Positions 34,001 to 45,681 of a stretch of DNA of 64,000 nt are shown here, one piece after another; position 1 is the stretch's first letter, and each line of letters starts with the position of its first letter. The stretch spans positions 375,857 through 439,856 of the forward strand of contig VKON01000105.1 of assembly GCA_009741485.1 (NCBI GenBank), written 5' to 3'. Source of the DNA: Malurus cyaneus samueli. Taxonomy: Eukaryota > Chordata > Aves > Passeriformes > Maluridae. The notes under the pieces were generated by a model. That model was given only the letters and a program-made list of their open reading frames with translations, was not told the DNA's origin and did no database searches. A program made the position numbers and the translations under genes.

Positions 34001-37000
34001 GTGTTCCTCACCCATAGTGGTGTCACATTCTTGTCCAGGGCTGGGAGCATCTTACGAGGAGAAGGTGCAAGATGATGTCTGCCAATCCCATGAGGATCTG
34101 GCTGTGCCTGCCGTGCCCCAGAGATGGGCTGGTTACCCACAGAGCTACAGCAGCACCAATGCCACAACCCCAGCTCAACATCTGCCCCCTAGGCCAGCTC
34201 TCCAGTATCCCTCACACACTTCATCTCCTTGTCTGTACAACTCCCTCAGGGCCTCCGACACTATGTGGGCCTGCCAACACTCCTGAAGGCAGGACAGAGC
34301 ACCCCTGGGAAGCCAAGCACAAGTTCCCTCAGAGTTCTCACTGCTGCCAGAGCTTTGCTCCACAGACCCATACACCTGCCCTGCACAGGGCAGATCCTTT
34401 CACTGCCAAAAGGTGAACAGAAGGGAAGTGAGTGGTTTTCCACCCCAGCCAGCTGCTGGGGACAGACCGGGCAGAGATCGGGGAGAGCAAGTGGCTCTGC
34501 CACACCAGTGTGCTCTGGAGGTAAAAGCAGACAAAAAAGAGGAGAGGAAGGATGGCACAAAGCCAGCCTGGAACAGGCAGGTTCCCCACATCAGAGAGGA
34601 TTTCTCTAAGAAACACCCCTGGGCTCTCCACCTCCTCCCCCTCAGACCCCAGTGAGCAGGAGGGGGATGACACCTCTCCCCCTGGAGCAAGCCGGCCTGC
34701 CCACAGCTGAGCCAAGCATGGCAAGCAGCAGCCCTGCGTGCAGCAACATGTTCACAGGAATGTGTTACTCCACTGGGCAAGGGGCCTGCCAGCAGCATGC
34801 AAACACCCCCGGTGACCCACCCTTCCAGGTCGGAAAAACTTGTCTTTGCAGTTCCACACACTCCCTCCCACCCACGGCAGATACCCACATGTGGCCCAGC
34901 ACCACTGCCTCCCCTTTCTGATTGGGCCAGGACCGGGGCTGAGAGCACCAGGAAGCAACTGAGAAAGCCAGGGGCTCTTCTCGGAACAGACCAGCCCCAG
35001 CGCCACACGAGACGGGGGTGAGAGGAAAACACATCATCTGGGGACAGTGAGACGCCTTCCTCCTCCTGGACAGGGCGGGAACCAGTTCCCTATATTCATC
35101 CAGTCCAAGGCCAGCCAACTCTCACACATGGGGCCACCTTGCTCCCTCCCTCAGGTAACCACCGTCCCACCCAGGAGGTGCTTTCACAGTTGCAGAGGCT
35201 ATGTGAGACAAGGGAGAAGGGAGAGCTGCCCACCCAACTCCCCAATGCTCCAACTGTTTTCCCCCGCTGTGCCTGGTGCCCAGCCCTCAGGGACCCAACA
35301 GTGGCAGGTACAGCTCAGGTGTGCCCAGGAGGGCCACTGAACTTTGAGCAGTGTTTGCTGTGACCAGGGCCAACGCCCAGAAGAACAGGAGCAGCCGGGG
35401 CTGGGATGGAGACACAGGAACAGCTCCTGCCCTCACACACACGAGCCCAGCACACTGCTGCCATCAACCTTAGCCCACCGAGAGCATCTCATACCAATCC
35501 TGGAGCTGCAGACGTTTCCCCAGCCAGGCTATAGGTGAGCTGTTCCCAGGGCTCGGCCCCTACCGCAACTTGCCTGGACCCTTCCCTGTTTTACTGGAAA
35601 GCCAGGCACACTTGGTCTGGACAAGCACCCCACCAAGACTGGTACCACTGCAAAATCCCCCATCCCATCACAAAAAAACATCAGGGCACAGACCTGCTAA
35701 AATCAAACACGGGGTAAAGGGTTCAGCCTGGCTCAGGTCCTCAGGCACACACTGGCACAAGCATTCTTGCAGTGCATAAGAGCTCTGCAGTGCAAAATCA
35801 CCGTGGACCTGCAGCACAAGGGTAGGGGCACTGGGACAAGCTCTTGGGCACCCACCACTCCTGTCAGCACCCCCTGGCAGGGAAGCCCATCTCCCTGAAG
35901 GCGTCAGGAGTCAGCATGGAGGGCCAAGCAGCAGGGATCAGTCGTTCCCACCTCAGTCCAAGGTCCGTACACGCTAGTGTCCCACTGCCAACCTCTGACC
36001 GGCAGCTGCTCCGGGCTGGGAAGAGCCGACGAAAGCTGAGGTGACAGGCACCCGGGTTAAGGGTTGGCCCATCCTGCTACCACGCCTGGCAGCTTATGCT
36101 CCTTAGTCACTGGTTTGCCCCCACACCCAGCAGAGCCACCTCATCTCACCCCTCCTCACACGGGCCACCACAAGGAAGCAGTATTTCTCACAGGGAAAAG
36201 TTACTTCCTCCACAGTGAAAGGGGGACAGGATGATCACATGGCACCCATGGCCACCCCAAAGCCCCCCAACAGGCTGAGGTTACACGGGAACACAACAGA
36301 GGTCAGCCTTGCATGCAGTAGTCACCAGACAGGGCAGAGGGACAGGCATGCTTGTGCCCAAACAGCACCAGCAGCCTTCCTGGAGGGAAGGAAGGCGGAT
36401 TAGCAACAAGCACAAGACAGGCGGGAACTGGATGGACTCATCAGCCTGCTGCTGGGGGTTTCCAGCATAAGAACTGGCTCTAAAAAAACATTTCCTCCCC
36501 TAAACAGCCTCCTCGGATGACATAAAGCAAAGAGAAGGTTGTGGCCACCTCAGAGAACTCGAGGACTTTGGTCGAGAGCCCGTAAATCCAACCCCTTTCC
36601 GACAGCCTAGTGCTGAGGCACATTCCTGAACTCCATGCCAGAGGACAACCTCTTCTGCTGGCCAAGCCCTGTCAGGAGGAGTGCCTCAATTGCCCAGGTT
36701 CGGGTTTTGTCATCACATCCAGGCAACACCTGTTGTCTTCTATCGACCCAAACCAGATGCGGGTTCTGCTTCTGTCAGTGAGGCATGGGTGGGACACTGC
36801 CACAGTGCTGCAGAGACATGGGTGTTCAGAGACACCAGAGCTCTTTACTTCCCTGGAGACAGCATGACCACAATCTTGGGAAAGGGCTCAGTCCTTGCCA
36901 GCAGTAAATAAGAGACAGTTATGAGGGGTTGTTGGGAAGGGAAACCAAGAGCTTCACCCAGCACTCTCCCCCTAAGGCCACAGACACTGGTAAATTATTT

Positions 37001-39440
37001 TGAGAAGCCAACAGCCTTCCAGGCACGATCCAAGCCACGCTATTATTTTCTGGGTGTCCTAAAGCCACCTCCACTGCAGATACAATGGGCCAAGGTCTTA
37101 TCTCTGTGCCAGAGGCTGGAGGAGGGAAGAGATGAGAGGCAATCCAGGGACAGACACAGGCTCCGCGGTCTGGGCTGGACCATTCATCTGACTCGCAGTC
37201 CATCTTTAGGGAAGGGATGGCCTCAAGGGCTCCTCAACCACAGCAATCGGGCCCTGACCTCGGCGTCGGAAGGAGGAGGCTCACCCCTCTGCGGCAGCCC
37301 AGGCAAGCCCAGCATGCTCCACTGAGTGAGAGCGCTTTCATCCTCCCACCCCTTCCAGGAAGGCTCCGCGCGAGATTCCAGCAATGCTGCACACGGCAAA
37401 GGACAGTCGTGTGCACACTCAAGGGTCTGGCCAAGCTCAGCCAACTGGAAGAGCAGCTTCCTAAAATCTGCTTTTCTGCCGTTGAAAGAACATGAACAAA
37501 CACCAGCAGGTAAGGAACCTGCCTCACGAAAGCCCTGAGAGCAGGATGGAGCACACAAGGTAACCCTGGGGAGGAGGACTAACAAATCCCCTGCCTGGGC
37601 TCTTCCCACCCCATGGCTTTCCACAGACCTGGCAGACATTGTCCCGCTCCACTGTCAGAAGCCCCAGCAGAGGCAGGAGCCTGGAGTCACCAACCAGCCA
37701 CTGACCCCACTTCACCACATCCAGGAGAAAGGGCAAGGAAATGGCAACTTCAAACGCAAGCTGCGAGCATGCCGTACGGGATCCCAGCATGCCTGAAAAG
37801 CTGAGGACAAGCTCAATTCTTCACACCAAGTCCAAAAGCATCTGTGCAGTGCAGGGAGGGATCAGTGAAACCACAGGGAGCTACAGTTCACTACCTCCAC
37901 AAGTCTGCATGAGCCCAGATGCTCCCCTCTGGCTCACTGGGAGCAGGGCAGAAGCCTGGGTGCGACAGCCCCAGGGTAGGACAGGAGCACCCCAGGCTTC
38001 CCACTGGTCACAGGACAGCCCAGGCCTCCCAGAAAACGGCCCTGTGAGCCCCATCGTCACCAGCTCGCTGGAAGGGCATGAGCAGTGAGCCCTTGGAAAG
38101 ACAGGGAGGCACTCCAGGAGGTCCACCCCTCTCGCCAACAATCAGAGGAAGCTTTGTTGTCCAAACTCCCTCGCCCAAAGCCCAGGGCCATAACGGAGGT
38201 GCCCCACCTCCCTTCTGCCAGCCCGCGGGTGCCTCGTAGATACCAGCAGCCCTCATGACTGAGAGCCGCGCAAACTTTCTCACCCCAAACTAAGTCTCCT
38301 CTGCAACGCTCCGAGAAGGCACATGAATACCTACGGTGCAGGGGAAAACGACGCCAGATAAGGTCACCAGAGAAGGCATGACCAGCACTGTGCAGGGGGG
38401 GAGGCAGCCGGACTGTCGCTAAATGACAGTGTGGCCAAGGGAGACTCGGAACGAGCCAGCGGCTGAGCAGACAGACCCCCGAGGCCGGCTCCAACACCGT
38501 CCTGCCTCCCCAGAAAGCGTTTCGGTGTCGCCTGTAAGCGCCGGTGGACGGGCCTGTCGGACTGTTTGTAAGCTCAGAGCGATTCCATTAGGAGGAGCCG
38601 CAGCCCCACCCCACACTGGACCCCCCCCGGGCACACCGGCCCCTTCCCCGCCAGAACAAAGGCGCAGGCAAACGACACACCGGGCGATGAGCCCCAGCTC
38701 AGACGGACAGAGCCGAACCGGGCGTCGGACGCAGAGCCGGAGAGCGCGCCGTCCCGGCCGAGACTCCGTGGAAGGGACCAGCCCCGATCCCACCCGAGGG
38801 CGGGGGGGCCCCGGTGCCGCGCGGGAAGCTGGCAACCGGGCCGCCTTTGTTCGGGGGCGGCGGCGGCGCCCCGGGCGGGAGCGGGGCGGCCCGCCCGGCC
38901 AGCGCCTTGTGTCGCTCCGCGGGCTCCTGGCGCGCCAGCCCCCGCCAGGGCGGGCCCGCGCCCACCGGTCCCGCGGGCGCGCCGCGCCTGGCACCGCTCC
39001 CGGGCAGAACGGGACTCCTGGGGCCGGTACCGACCGCGGCCCGTCAGGAGAGCGAGGCCAAGCCCGATCCGGCCCCCGCCGGCGGGACCGGCCCACCCCG
39101 CCGCCGACGGGGCGTGCGGGCCCGGCAGACGCCGGCACCAGGCGGCCCCGCTCCCTCCCCTCTGCCCCCTGAGCGGCGGCGAGCCGCGATCGGGACTCAC
39201 CGTGGCCGGGCTCCTCAGCGGCGGGCGGGGCGGGCGAGGGGGCGGTCCGCCCCGTGCGCACGGCCGCCGGCCGCTCCGCTCCGCGGGTCCCGCCGCGGCG
39301 GCGAGGGGAGGCGGAGCGGGCGCCCGGTGGCGGCGGCGGCGCGCGTCAGGCCGGTCCCGCCGAGCGGCGCGGGGCGGTGTGCGCGGAGCGCCGGGGTCGG
39401 TCGGGTCCCGGCCAGTGCACGCGCTTGCTCCCGCACCTAA
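25099..39440 (-). other. CTNND1 5' UTR exons and large first intron
   Basis: The start-codon exon extends upstream to an acceptor (TGTGCAG) at about 25217. A candidate 5' non-coding exon ends at 39201 with the donor CACG/GTGAGT inside the CpG island. Between them lies a 14 kb intron. I found no open frame with protein features, no recognisable RNA gene and no clear transposon in it. It is moderately GC-rich and contains only short purine- or pyrimidine-rich tracts. A further alternative 5' UTR exon could be hidden here but I cannot place one. Confidence 0.6.
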
Positions 39441-39560
39441 AATGGAGTTGGTCCGGCGGCGGGGGAGGGGCGGACGCGGGGCCGCCCTCGGCGTCAGCAG
39501 CCGCGACAAGGACGGCGGGACCGGGGCGGGCGGGGCGGGGTCGGAGCGGCTGTCCCGGCG
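38500..39560 (-). promoter_or_regulatory. CTNND1 CpG-island promoter
   Basis: About 1 kb of dense CpG DNA surrounds the candidate first exon of CTNND1, whose donor is GTGAGT at 39195-39200. There are many GC boxes but no TATA box near the expected start at roughly 39.4 kb. The long open frames on both strands here come from GC-rich sequence lacking stop codons. Confidence 0.75.
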
Positions 39561-39569
39561 GGGTCTGGC

Positions 39570-42500
39570 TACGGTAGGGTTTGTCCCGAGAACGGTGTGT
39601 CCCTCGCGTGTTCCATCCCGGTAGGATCCGCTCCAGCGGTGCGTGTCCCCCAGACCGGGGTCTACGCTTAGATGGGCTCCACTTCGAGGCCATCCTGCCC
39701 CGGGAGCAGATCAACTGCTCCTCAAGCTCCGGGTCTGTCCCGGCATGGTGCGGCAAGGGGCTCTCTGGGACTCGCGCGGAGCAGAGCCTCCTCCGGCCTG
39801 TCCCGCTGGAGCGGCGGGAAAATAGGTTATCCTATCCAGGATAAAATTTTCCCAGAAGCAAGATTCCAGGGCAGGATGGGCTGCAATAAGTCCCTGGGAG
39901 GTCACCCGATCCCTTCTGGCTCTAGGGAGCAGGTACTGGTGGGACCCCTGCCACAGCTCATCCTCAGTGGTGGAGGGGTTGGCCTTCCCTGAGAGGCAAG
40001 AAGGTAACGACGGGCCAGGCCCATCCCGCATTCCGAGCTGCTCACCTGGGAGAAGTCCAGGTCCGGGTTCCCCCGAGGTGACAGTTTCCTACTTCATCCC
40101 TGATTAGGCACCGGGGAGAACCCTGCCTGCTCCTAACTGCCAAACTGTTAGTAAGACAATGATAGAATAATAGAATTGAGGACTGTTTTGGGTGGGACAG
40201 GTAGTTCTTGGGGTAAATACGCACTGAGAAGCAGGGAGGATGTGATAACAGCCTGTGAATGTAGGTGTGAGGGAGATGATCCCAGCCAGGTGGGGATTGC
40301 TAAAGGTGGTGCAGAAAGGCAAAATGGGATTTGGTGCATACAAAGGGCACATCTAGGGAGATAATTGATCGGGGTGTGGGAACCCCAAACTCTCACTGAT
40401 GTTTGATTTGTAGAATAGACCATCCAGCTGCCTGGAGAGCGAGAGCAAGTGTCCACCCTCCCTGTGGGGAGAGGGTCTCTTCATCCCACAGCAGGGAGTG
40501 AGACCTTCTCTCTGCATCCTTTCATCCAAAACGAGCAAGTTGGCCCCCTGTGTCTTGAGTGAGAACTGCTCCCAGATCAGAAATAATCCTCATCTGCCTT
40601 CCCCTCCTCTTGACCCACACAAGGAAGAAGGTGGGTGCATCCCCTGAGTCTCAGGGACCAAGAGGGAGAGGAGGTGCTCAAAATTCCTTCTGGGAACAGG
40701 AGTCCTTGCTCACCTGACACCTCCCAAGGGACAGTTCTCCCTCAAGGAAAAGACATCAGAAACACCTTGCTCCTGCATCCCAGCAGCCATAACACATCCT
40801 TCGGGGGCTCTGCCTGGGCACTTTGGGCAGCAGGGTCTCAGGGATTCATGCATGGGCCCGGCATAATCACACTGCCCCCGTGCCCTCTTCAAAGATGAAA
40901 AGGTGCTCTTGCAAACACAGGTCTGATGCTGGGGGAGTGCCTCCTGTCCCCAGGATGGAGCTGGACAGGGTTTATCCAGGAACTGGCCCTGCCCCAGCCC
41001 TGCCCCGGCAGCTGGAACGCCCGGCAGCGCATGCTTACTTTGGAAGGCAGGCTGCACCCTGATCCTCCGGCTTCAGCTCACCCCGCAGCAGATCACACTC
41101 TTGTTTGACTACAACTCCTGGGGCAGAGGAGTCTGTCCCACTGCGTCCTGGGAGGAGGAGAGATGTATTACTAGCATGGGAAAGTTTCCCCTCTTTTACA
41201 GTAATTGCTTGTAATAACATCTTGCACATCCCCTTTCATCCTACAGCTGATACCTTTCCCAGATGAGACGCCCAGAAATGCAGCTGCCACCGGAACAGAG
41301 CAAGACAATTTGTTTACAAGGCAGGCTTGTGCTCTTGGCGGCTGAGGACAGGAGGAAGGGGAGGCTGCCGTCTCCGGGTCCACGCAGGCGGCTCAGGGGG
41401 ATGGCCTGCATTGTTCCAGGTCAGGATAACAAGGCCCTTCCGCAGCCCCTTTCCTATGGGAATCCCGACAGGTTGTTGTCCCTCTCCACACGAGGGGAAG
41501 TGCGGCACCAGGGGGGTGAAGCGACTCATCCGTCGGACGCCAACACCGAAGGGGAGGAGGAGGGAAGCGGGGCCTGACGGAACATTCCAGCCCCAGCTGG
41601 AAGACGCCAGACCTTAAAGCAAGGCCAGAGCCCACCCTGACACCTTCCCAGTGCTGCTGCACGTGCTCTGTGTTGTCCTTGCTTCACACCAGCATTCTGC
41701 TGTGCCTGAGCTGTCTGGTACCCACAGAGCATCCTGCTGTCAGCCTGGCTGCATCCCATCGTGCCCTCAGAGTGTCAAATTCCTGGTACATCTTTTGCTC
41801 GGAAGTTCATGTGACTGAAGCATGCGTAGTACTCTCCTTCCCTCCCAGCCTCACAAGGATCTATTGCCCCTTAGAGTCTCTCCTCTCTCCTTTTCCAGCC
41901 TCAGATCCTGCCTTCATCCCTGTCCCTTTTGCTACTGTGGCAGGGCAGAAGGTCCCTCTGGAGAGCAGGGACTCAGAGGCAGGTCTTGCTCTGTAACACA
42001 GGCAAAGGGGACATCGCTGAAAATGATCCTGGCTGCGAGACCTGAGATGGGGATTTCTTTTCTCTTACAGAAACTAGCTCAGAATCTGCTGATTTGAGGG
42101 CTTGGGAGACATTGGGAAGACAGGACTTGTCGTGTGGGGAGGCCTCTCTTCCTGTCAATAGCAGAGGGAGCCTGGATAGCCTGCACAGTTTAGGCCTTGC
42201 CTTCCCTTCAGCAGTGAATCCCACCAAGAGATAAACCCCGCTGGACATTCCTGACCCTGAGTCACCCAGGGCTGTGCCCAGCCATGCACCAAGGGACAAA
42301 GACACGGGCTGTGCTGCAGGTCTGCAGTCTCCAAACACCTGTAGGTGGACAGAAAGATTTAAGGTCTGGCGTGTTTTGCTATGAAAACTGTGGTCTCTTA
42401 TTTTTATCCAGGCAAATCTGGCAGCAGAACTGGAGTTTAGAGAGAGGGGTCAATGGGACAAAAGATGGCCGGTGATTTTTCCACTCTAGGTTATTTGGCT

Positions 42501-43800
42501 TTGGATACTAGTAAAAATGACACATAAAAGGCCTCTTTTGTGTATCCATGATGGGAGTGGTTGCTGGGGTTGCCAGATCGAGTATCAGTGAATTTTAAGG
42601 GCATACAAGGCCACTGATGGGGGGGGGAGGGGGTAGCAGCGTTGCAGCTGTTGGGTGCAGTGGAGTGGGATTAATGCTCAAACTCTAAGATCCCACCACA
42701 TCAGCCATGTGCATCAGAATGTGGCTGCCCCCTGTCCCAGCTTGGTCCCACTCACTCTCACAGGGCACTCCATGGCATCTGGATCCATGCATGCCTGGTG
42801 AAGTCAGGCTTTCCAGGCGACAGCTCTGATCATTGTAATTCCAAAGGATTGCAAGGGGTGGGGGAGGAAACATCTCTATTTTCCTTCTATTTTTGTGATC
42901 ATATGATAGCACTTTGATATGAAATTACTTGTTTTGCTGCATCCCTCAGTATTCCGGGCTGAGCTCCAAGCCACCCGGGGGCAGTGACAGACTGCCAGTG
43001 ACCTCAAGGGCCGCTGGCCCAGGCCTACTACCAGCCACTTTCTTCCTTGGTTTGTGTCCATTTTGCACACAGCAAAAACAGAGAAGAAAAGCCACCCTCA
43101 CATGTCCAACCAGATGAAAATCCCTCTGCAAGACCACATTTGAAGACTGTGTAGATTTAAACTCTATGGCGACATTCAGGCCCCTATCCTCTGCAGCTCC
43201 TAAAACTTCCACCCGCTTGGGCTGTTTGTAGGAACAGCCACTGTGTCCAGGCGATGGGGCTGGATTATAATCGTTGTTCGTGTATGTGGAGCGACTGACG
43301 CAGATGTTTGTACAATGGGTGCTTTATAAAATGACAAAATACTTTCAAACTAAGTGGGCAGCATCGACTGCTTGAAGGACAGCTTCCAATGTACGATCAA
43401 TCCTCCCCTTCAGAGGCCTGGGGCACAAAAACACCGTTTCTCACACGCGAGGGAACAGCGGAGTCTGAAAATCCAGCTTCTGAACCCAGAGCTGCTCCAC
43501 AGACAGCACCTTCCTCATTATCCACCTCGTGTGCTTCAGTGCCACCACCACAGTGACCACACGCAGCCCTGGCCTGGCTGTCGTGTCCGACAGGCTGAGG
43601 ATGCGCCGAGGGGCAGCTCGGCTGCAGCCGCGCCCAGGGCTGCCCTCACCACAGCCACCATCACACCAGCCCGGGCTCCAGCGCCTAGGCAGAGCAGAGG
43701 CACCGCGGCTGGGGCAGGGCTGCGGGAAGGGGCCGCTCTCAGCACGCGGATCTGCTCCGAGCACCGCTCCCAGAGCCCCCCGATCGGCCCCTCACCGCCA
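39570..43800. other. Intergenic interval between CTNND1 and BTBD18
   Basis: About 4.2 kb lies between two divergently transcribed genes. No open frame has recognisable features. There is a possible ZNF143-type element near 41108-41124, and a run of G with one A near 42619-42634. Otherwise I see nothing that explains this stretch; it may hold enhancers or alternative first exons of either neighbour. Confidence 0.55.
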
Positions 43801-43814
43801 TACCGACCCCGCCC

Positions 43815-44160
43815 CCTCTTCCCGCCATTGGCTGCCTGGGTGCGATTGGCGGGCGGGCCGCCACAGTGGGCGGGACCAGGCCTTGACGCCACGTGAGGCC
43901 GAGGGCGCGACGCGAGGGCGCGCAGGGCCCGCATCCTGCTCATCGCCCCCGGCTCCCGCACCGCAAGCTCAGGACTCACCTCCGGGACGCTTGGGCGGCG
44001 GCCCGCTGCCCCCTCGGCAGGTACGCGCAAGGCCCGGGGCGGGGCGCCTCCAGGCCGCGGCGGCCACACGGCGCCCCGGCTGTGGCGCCCCCTGCGACGC
44101 GCGGGGCCGTGCGGCAGGAGCGGGGGCACACGGACACCGGGCGCTGAGGGCCGGCCACGG
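43815..44160 (+). promoter_or_regulatory. BTBD18 CpG promoter and candidate 5' UTR exon
   Basis: The GC-rich block contains two inverted CCAAT boxes (ATTGG near 43830 and 43852) and the palindrome CACGTG at 43890-43895. A good donor (CGGCAG/GTACGC) at 44020/44021 could end a non-coding exon that joins the acceptor at 44260, eight bases before the BTBD18 start codon. Confidence 0.6.
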
Positions 44161-44267
44161 GGGAATGTGCAGATATCCCGCCACATCCCAGCCCCAAACC
44201 GCTGGGGACAGCCCGGAGAGGGCAGGCGAGTCGCCAGAGCCGTGCTGTCTGTCCCTGCAGGGCGCCC

Positions 44268-45332
44268 ATGGGTTCTCCCACAGCCACCCCGCAGCTGCTG
44301 TACCGCAGCACCCGCCTGCTGCGCACCGCCTTCCAGCACCTCCACCAGCAGCAGCAGCGAGCCGATGTTTTCTGTGACGCGGTCCTGTGGGCTGAAGGTG
44401 AGCGGACAGCACTGCCAGGGAAGGGCCAGCAGCCCTGGGGAGCTGCGGGCAGGGTACGGGGCAAGTGGGGAGGGCTGCAGGGCCCTGACAGCCACTGTTG
44501 CTTTGCAGGCGAGGCAGTGGTGGCCCACTGCAGCGTTCTCTCGGTCTGCAGCCCTTTCTTCATGGAGCAGCTGGGCCCGGAGCTGCCCCCACAGGGTCGC
44601 AGGGTGGTGCTGGAGCTGGTGGGGCTGAAGATCGGGGTGCTGCGCAAGCTGGTGCGTTTCTTCTACACCGCCGAGCTGGAGGTCACGCAGGAGGAGGTGC
44701 ACGAGGTGCTGGCAGCTGCCCGTCGCCTCCGCATCACAGAGCTCGAGTCGCTGCAGCTCTGGGGAGGACGCCTGGTGAGACTGGGACCCCAGCGGCAGCT
44801 CGACCGCTCCTGCCTGCAGTCCATCCAGGAAGTGTCCGCCGTGGCAGCACCTGACACAGCACAGCCTGGCAGTGCTAGCTCTAGGGTGTCCCCCCAGGGG
44901 CAGCCACGCTCTCTGGGGCGCACGCACCCCAGCCCCATCGGGCGGATGAGGCTGCGGAAGGTGGAGAGCCGGGGGTGCTGGGAGGTGGTGCGGGAGGTGC
45001 AGCTTCCCACTGTGCCTCCTGCAGTGCCAGCAAGCAATGGAGGGGTGACAGAAGCACAGCCTCCCCTGTATATGGATGCACGGGAGCAAGCCAGTGAGTA
45101 CTCCCTGCCCCAGCAGCCCCCCATGGCAGACGGGATGCGGCAGGGTGGGGAGTCCCTTGTGTCCCAGCAGGGCTGTGAGCAGGCAGCGCCCTCGGTGCCC
45201 CCTGGAATTGACCCCGAGGAGGAGGAGGAGGTGGATGTGGGGACAGGGGAGCCGTTCCTGCCCCCTAGCACAGTCTGCCTCTGGCCTTGTCCCTCATCCG
45301 AGTCGGAAGAGGAGGTGGATGTCCTCACCTAG
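44268..45332 (+). CDS. BTBD18: BTB domain-containing protein 18, short avian form
   Basis: In mouse this nuclear BTB protein is male-germline restricted and promotes transcription elongation at pachytene piRNA loci. Two coding exons, 44268-44397 and 44509-45332, give 317 codons. The N-terminus (MGSPTATPQLLYRSTRLLR) leads into a BTB fold at about residues 25-120, with DVFCDAVLWAEGE, AHCSVLSVCSPFFMEQL and RKLVRFFYTAELEVTQEEV. A C-terminal block MRLRKVESRGCWEVVREVQ matches a conserved segment of the mammalian protein. The tail is acidic (EEEEEVDV, SESEEEVDVLT). Mammalian BTBD18 is about 700 aa, so the long low-complexity middle is missing. The single 111-bp coding intron has no stop and is a multiple of three, so retention would add 37 residues in frame. 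Its position next to CTNND1 and SELENOH supports the name. Confidence 0.9.
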   Translation: MGSPTATPQLLYRSTRLLRTAFQHLHQQQQRADVFCDAVLWAEGERTALPGKGQQPWGAAGRVRGKWGGLQGPDSHCCFAGEAVVAHCSVLSVCSPFFMEQLGPELPPQGRRVVLELVGLKIGVLRKLVRFFYTAELEVTQEEVHEVLAAARRLRITELESLQLWGGRLVRLGPQRQLDRSCLQSIQEVSAVAAPDTAQPGSASSRVSPQGQPRSLGRTHPSPIGRMRLRKVESRGCWEVVREVQLPTVPPAVPASNGGVTEAQPPLYMDAREQASEYSLPQQPPMADGMRQGGESLVSQQGCEQAAPSVPPGIDPEEEEEVDVGTGEPFLPPSTVCLWPCPSSESEEEVDVLT

Positions 45333-45395
45333 GGAGGGCCTGGCTCTGCCTCTTCCCCCACCACTGCCTGCACCCTTTAGGCTGTGTGTCCTTGG

Positions 45396-45401
45396 AATAA
45401 A
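45396..45401 (+). terminator. BTBD18 poly(A) signal
   Basis: AATAAA lies 64 bp after the BTBD18 stop codon. It is about 30 bp from the opposing SELENOH signal, so the two transcripts probably overlap at their 3' ends. Confidence 0.8.
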
Positions 45402-45431
45402 GGGCTGGAGCTGTGCTGTGGAGTACTAAAC

Positions 45432-45437
45432 TTTATT
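45432..45437 (-). terminator. SELENOH poly(A) signal
   Basis: TTTATT on the plus strand is AATAAA on the minus strand, about 245 bp after the SELENOH stop. It leaves room for the SECIS element within the 3' UTR. Confidence 0.8.
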
Positions 45438-45487
45438 GGAGATTTGGGGGGGAACAAGGGGGTGGGGAGGGAGCCAGGGGTCCAGCA

Positions 45488-45575
45488 GTGGCAGAGCTGC
45501 AGCATCAGGGACGGGACTGGGGATGGCAGGTGCCCCCCACTTGGTCTCGCCTCTTCATGGACGCTCGTACCGCAG
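45488..45575 (-). promoter_or_regulatory. SECIS element candidate in SELENOH 3' UTR
   Basis: On the minus strand, ATGA (45558-45555) is followed after about 12 bases by AA, and TGAT (45507-45504) closes the core. By hand folding, the bases after ATGA pair with those before TGAT in a helix of about ten pairs with two A-C mismatches. A small stem TGGGG/CCCCA lies above the AA loop, as in form 2 SECIS elements. GAGC and GCTC outside the quartet can form the basal helix. A SECIS here is required to read the Sec TGA of SELENOH. Confidence 0.75.
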
Positions 45576-45681
45576 GTGCTGATCCTGGCTCGGCTGTGGG
45601 GAGAGGCAGTTGGTCCCTGTCCTGTCCCGTCCCGTCCCATCCCATCCCCTGTCCCCATCCCTGCTCACTTGGCCAATGCCT

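Noticed and set aside
25220..39190. Search for a hidden gene, RNA gene or mobile element in the 14 kb CTNND1 intron
   Set aside because: Many open frames of 60-150 codons exist but none shows domains, splice continuity or biased composition beyond local GC. No tRNA-like cloverleaf or clear repeat was recognised.
38419..39509. Two long minus-strand open frames at the CTNND1 promoter
   Set aside because: They have Arg/Gly/Pro-rich shadow composition. The candidate non-coding CTNND1 exon and donor explain the conserved signals better than a protein.
40158..40205. Possible degenerate CR1 terminus (ATGATAGAATAATAGAATTG)
   Set aside because: Only the terminal repeat-like part resembles CR1, and the following bases match poorly. 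Too weak to call without an alignment.
42615..42640. G-run with one interruption, possible G-quadruplex
   Set aside because: It is a single homopolymer-like run in intergenic DNA with no link to a promoter or UTR. Chance is a sufficient explanation.
43536..45089. 517-codon minus-strand open frame across BTBD18
   Set aside because: It is antisense to the clearly conserved BTBD18 exons and promoter, has no recognisable motif, and ignores the plus-strand splice signals.
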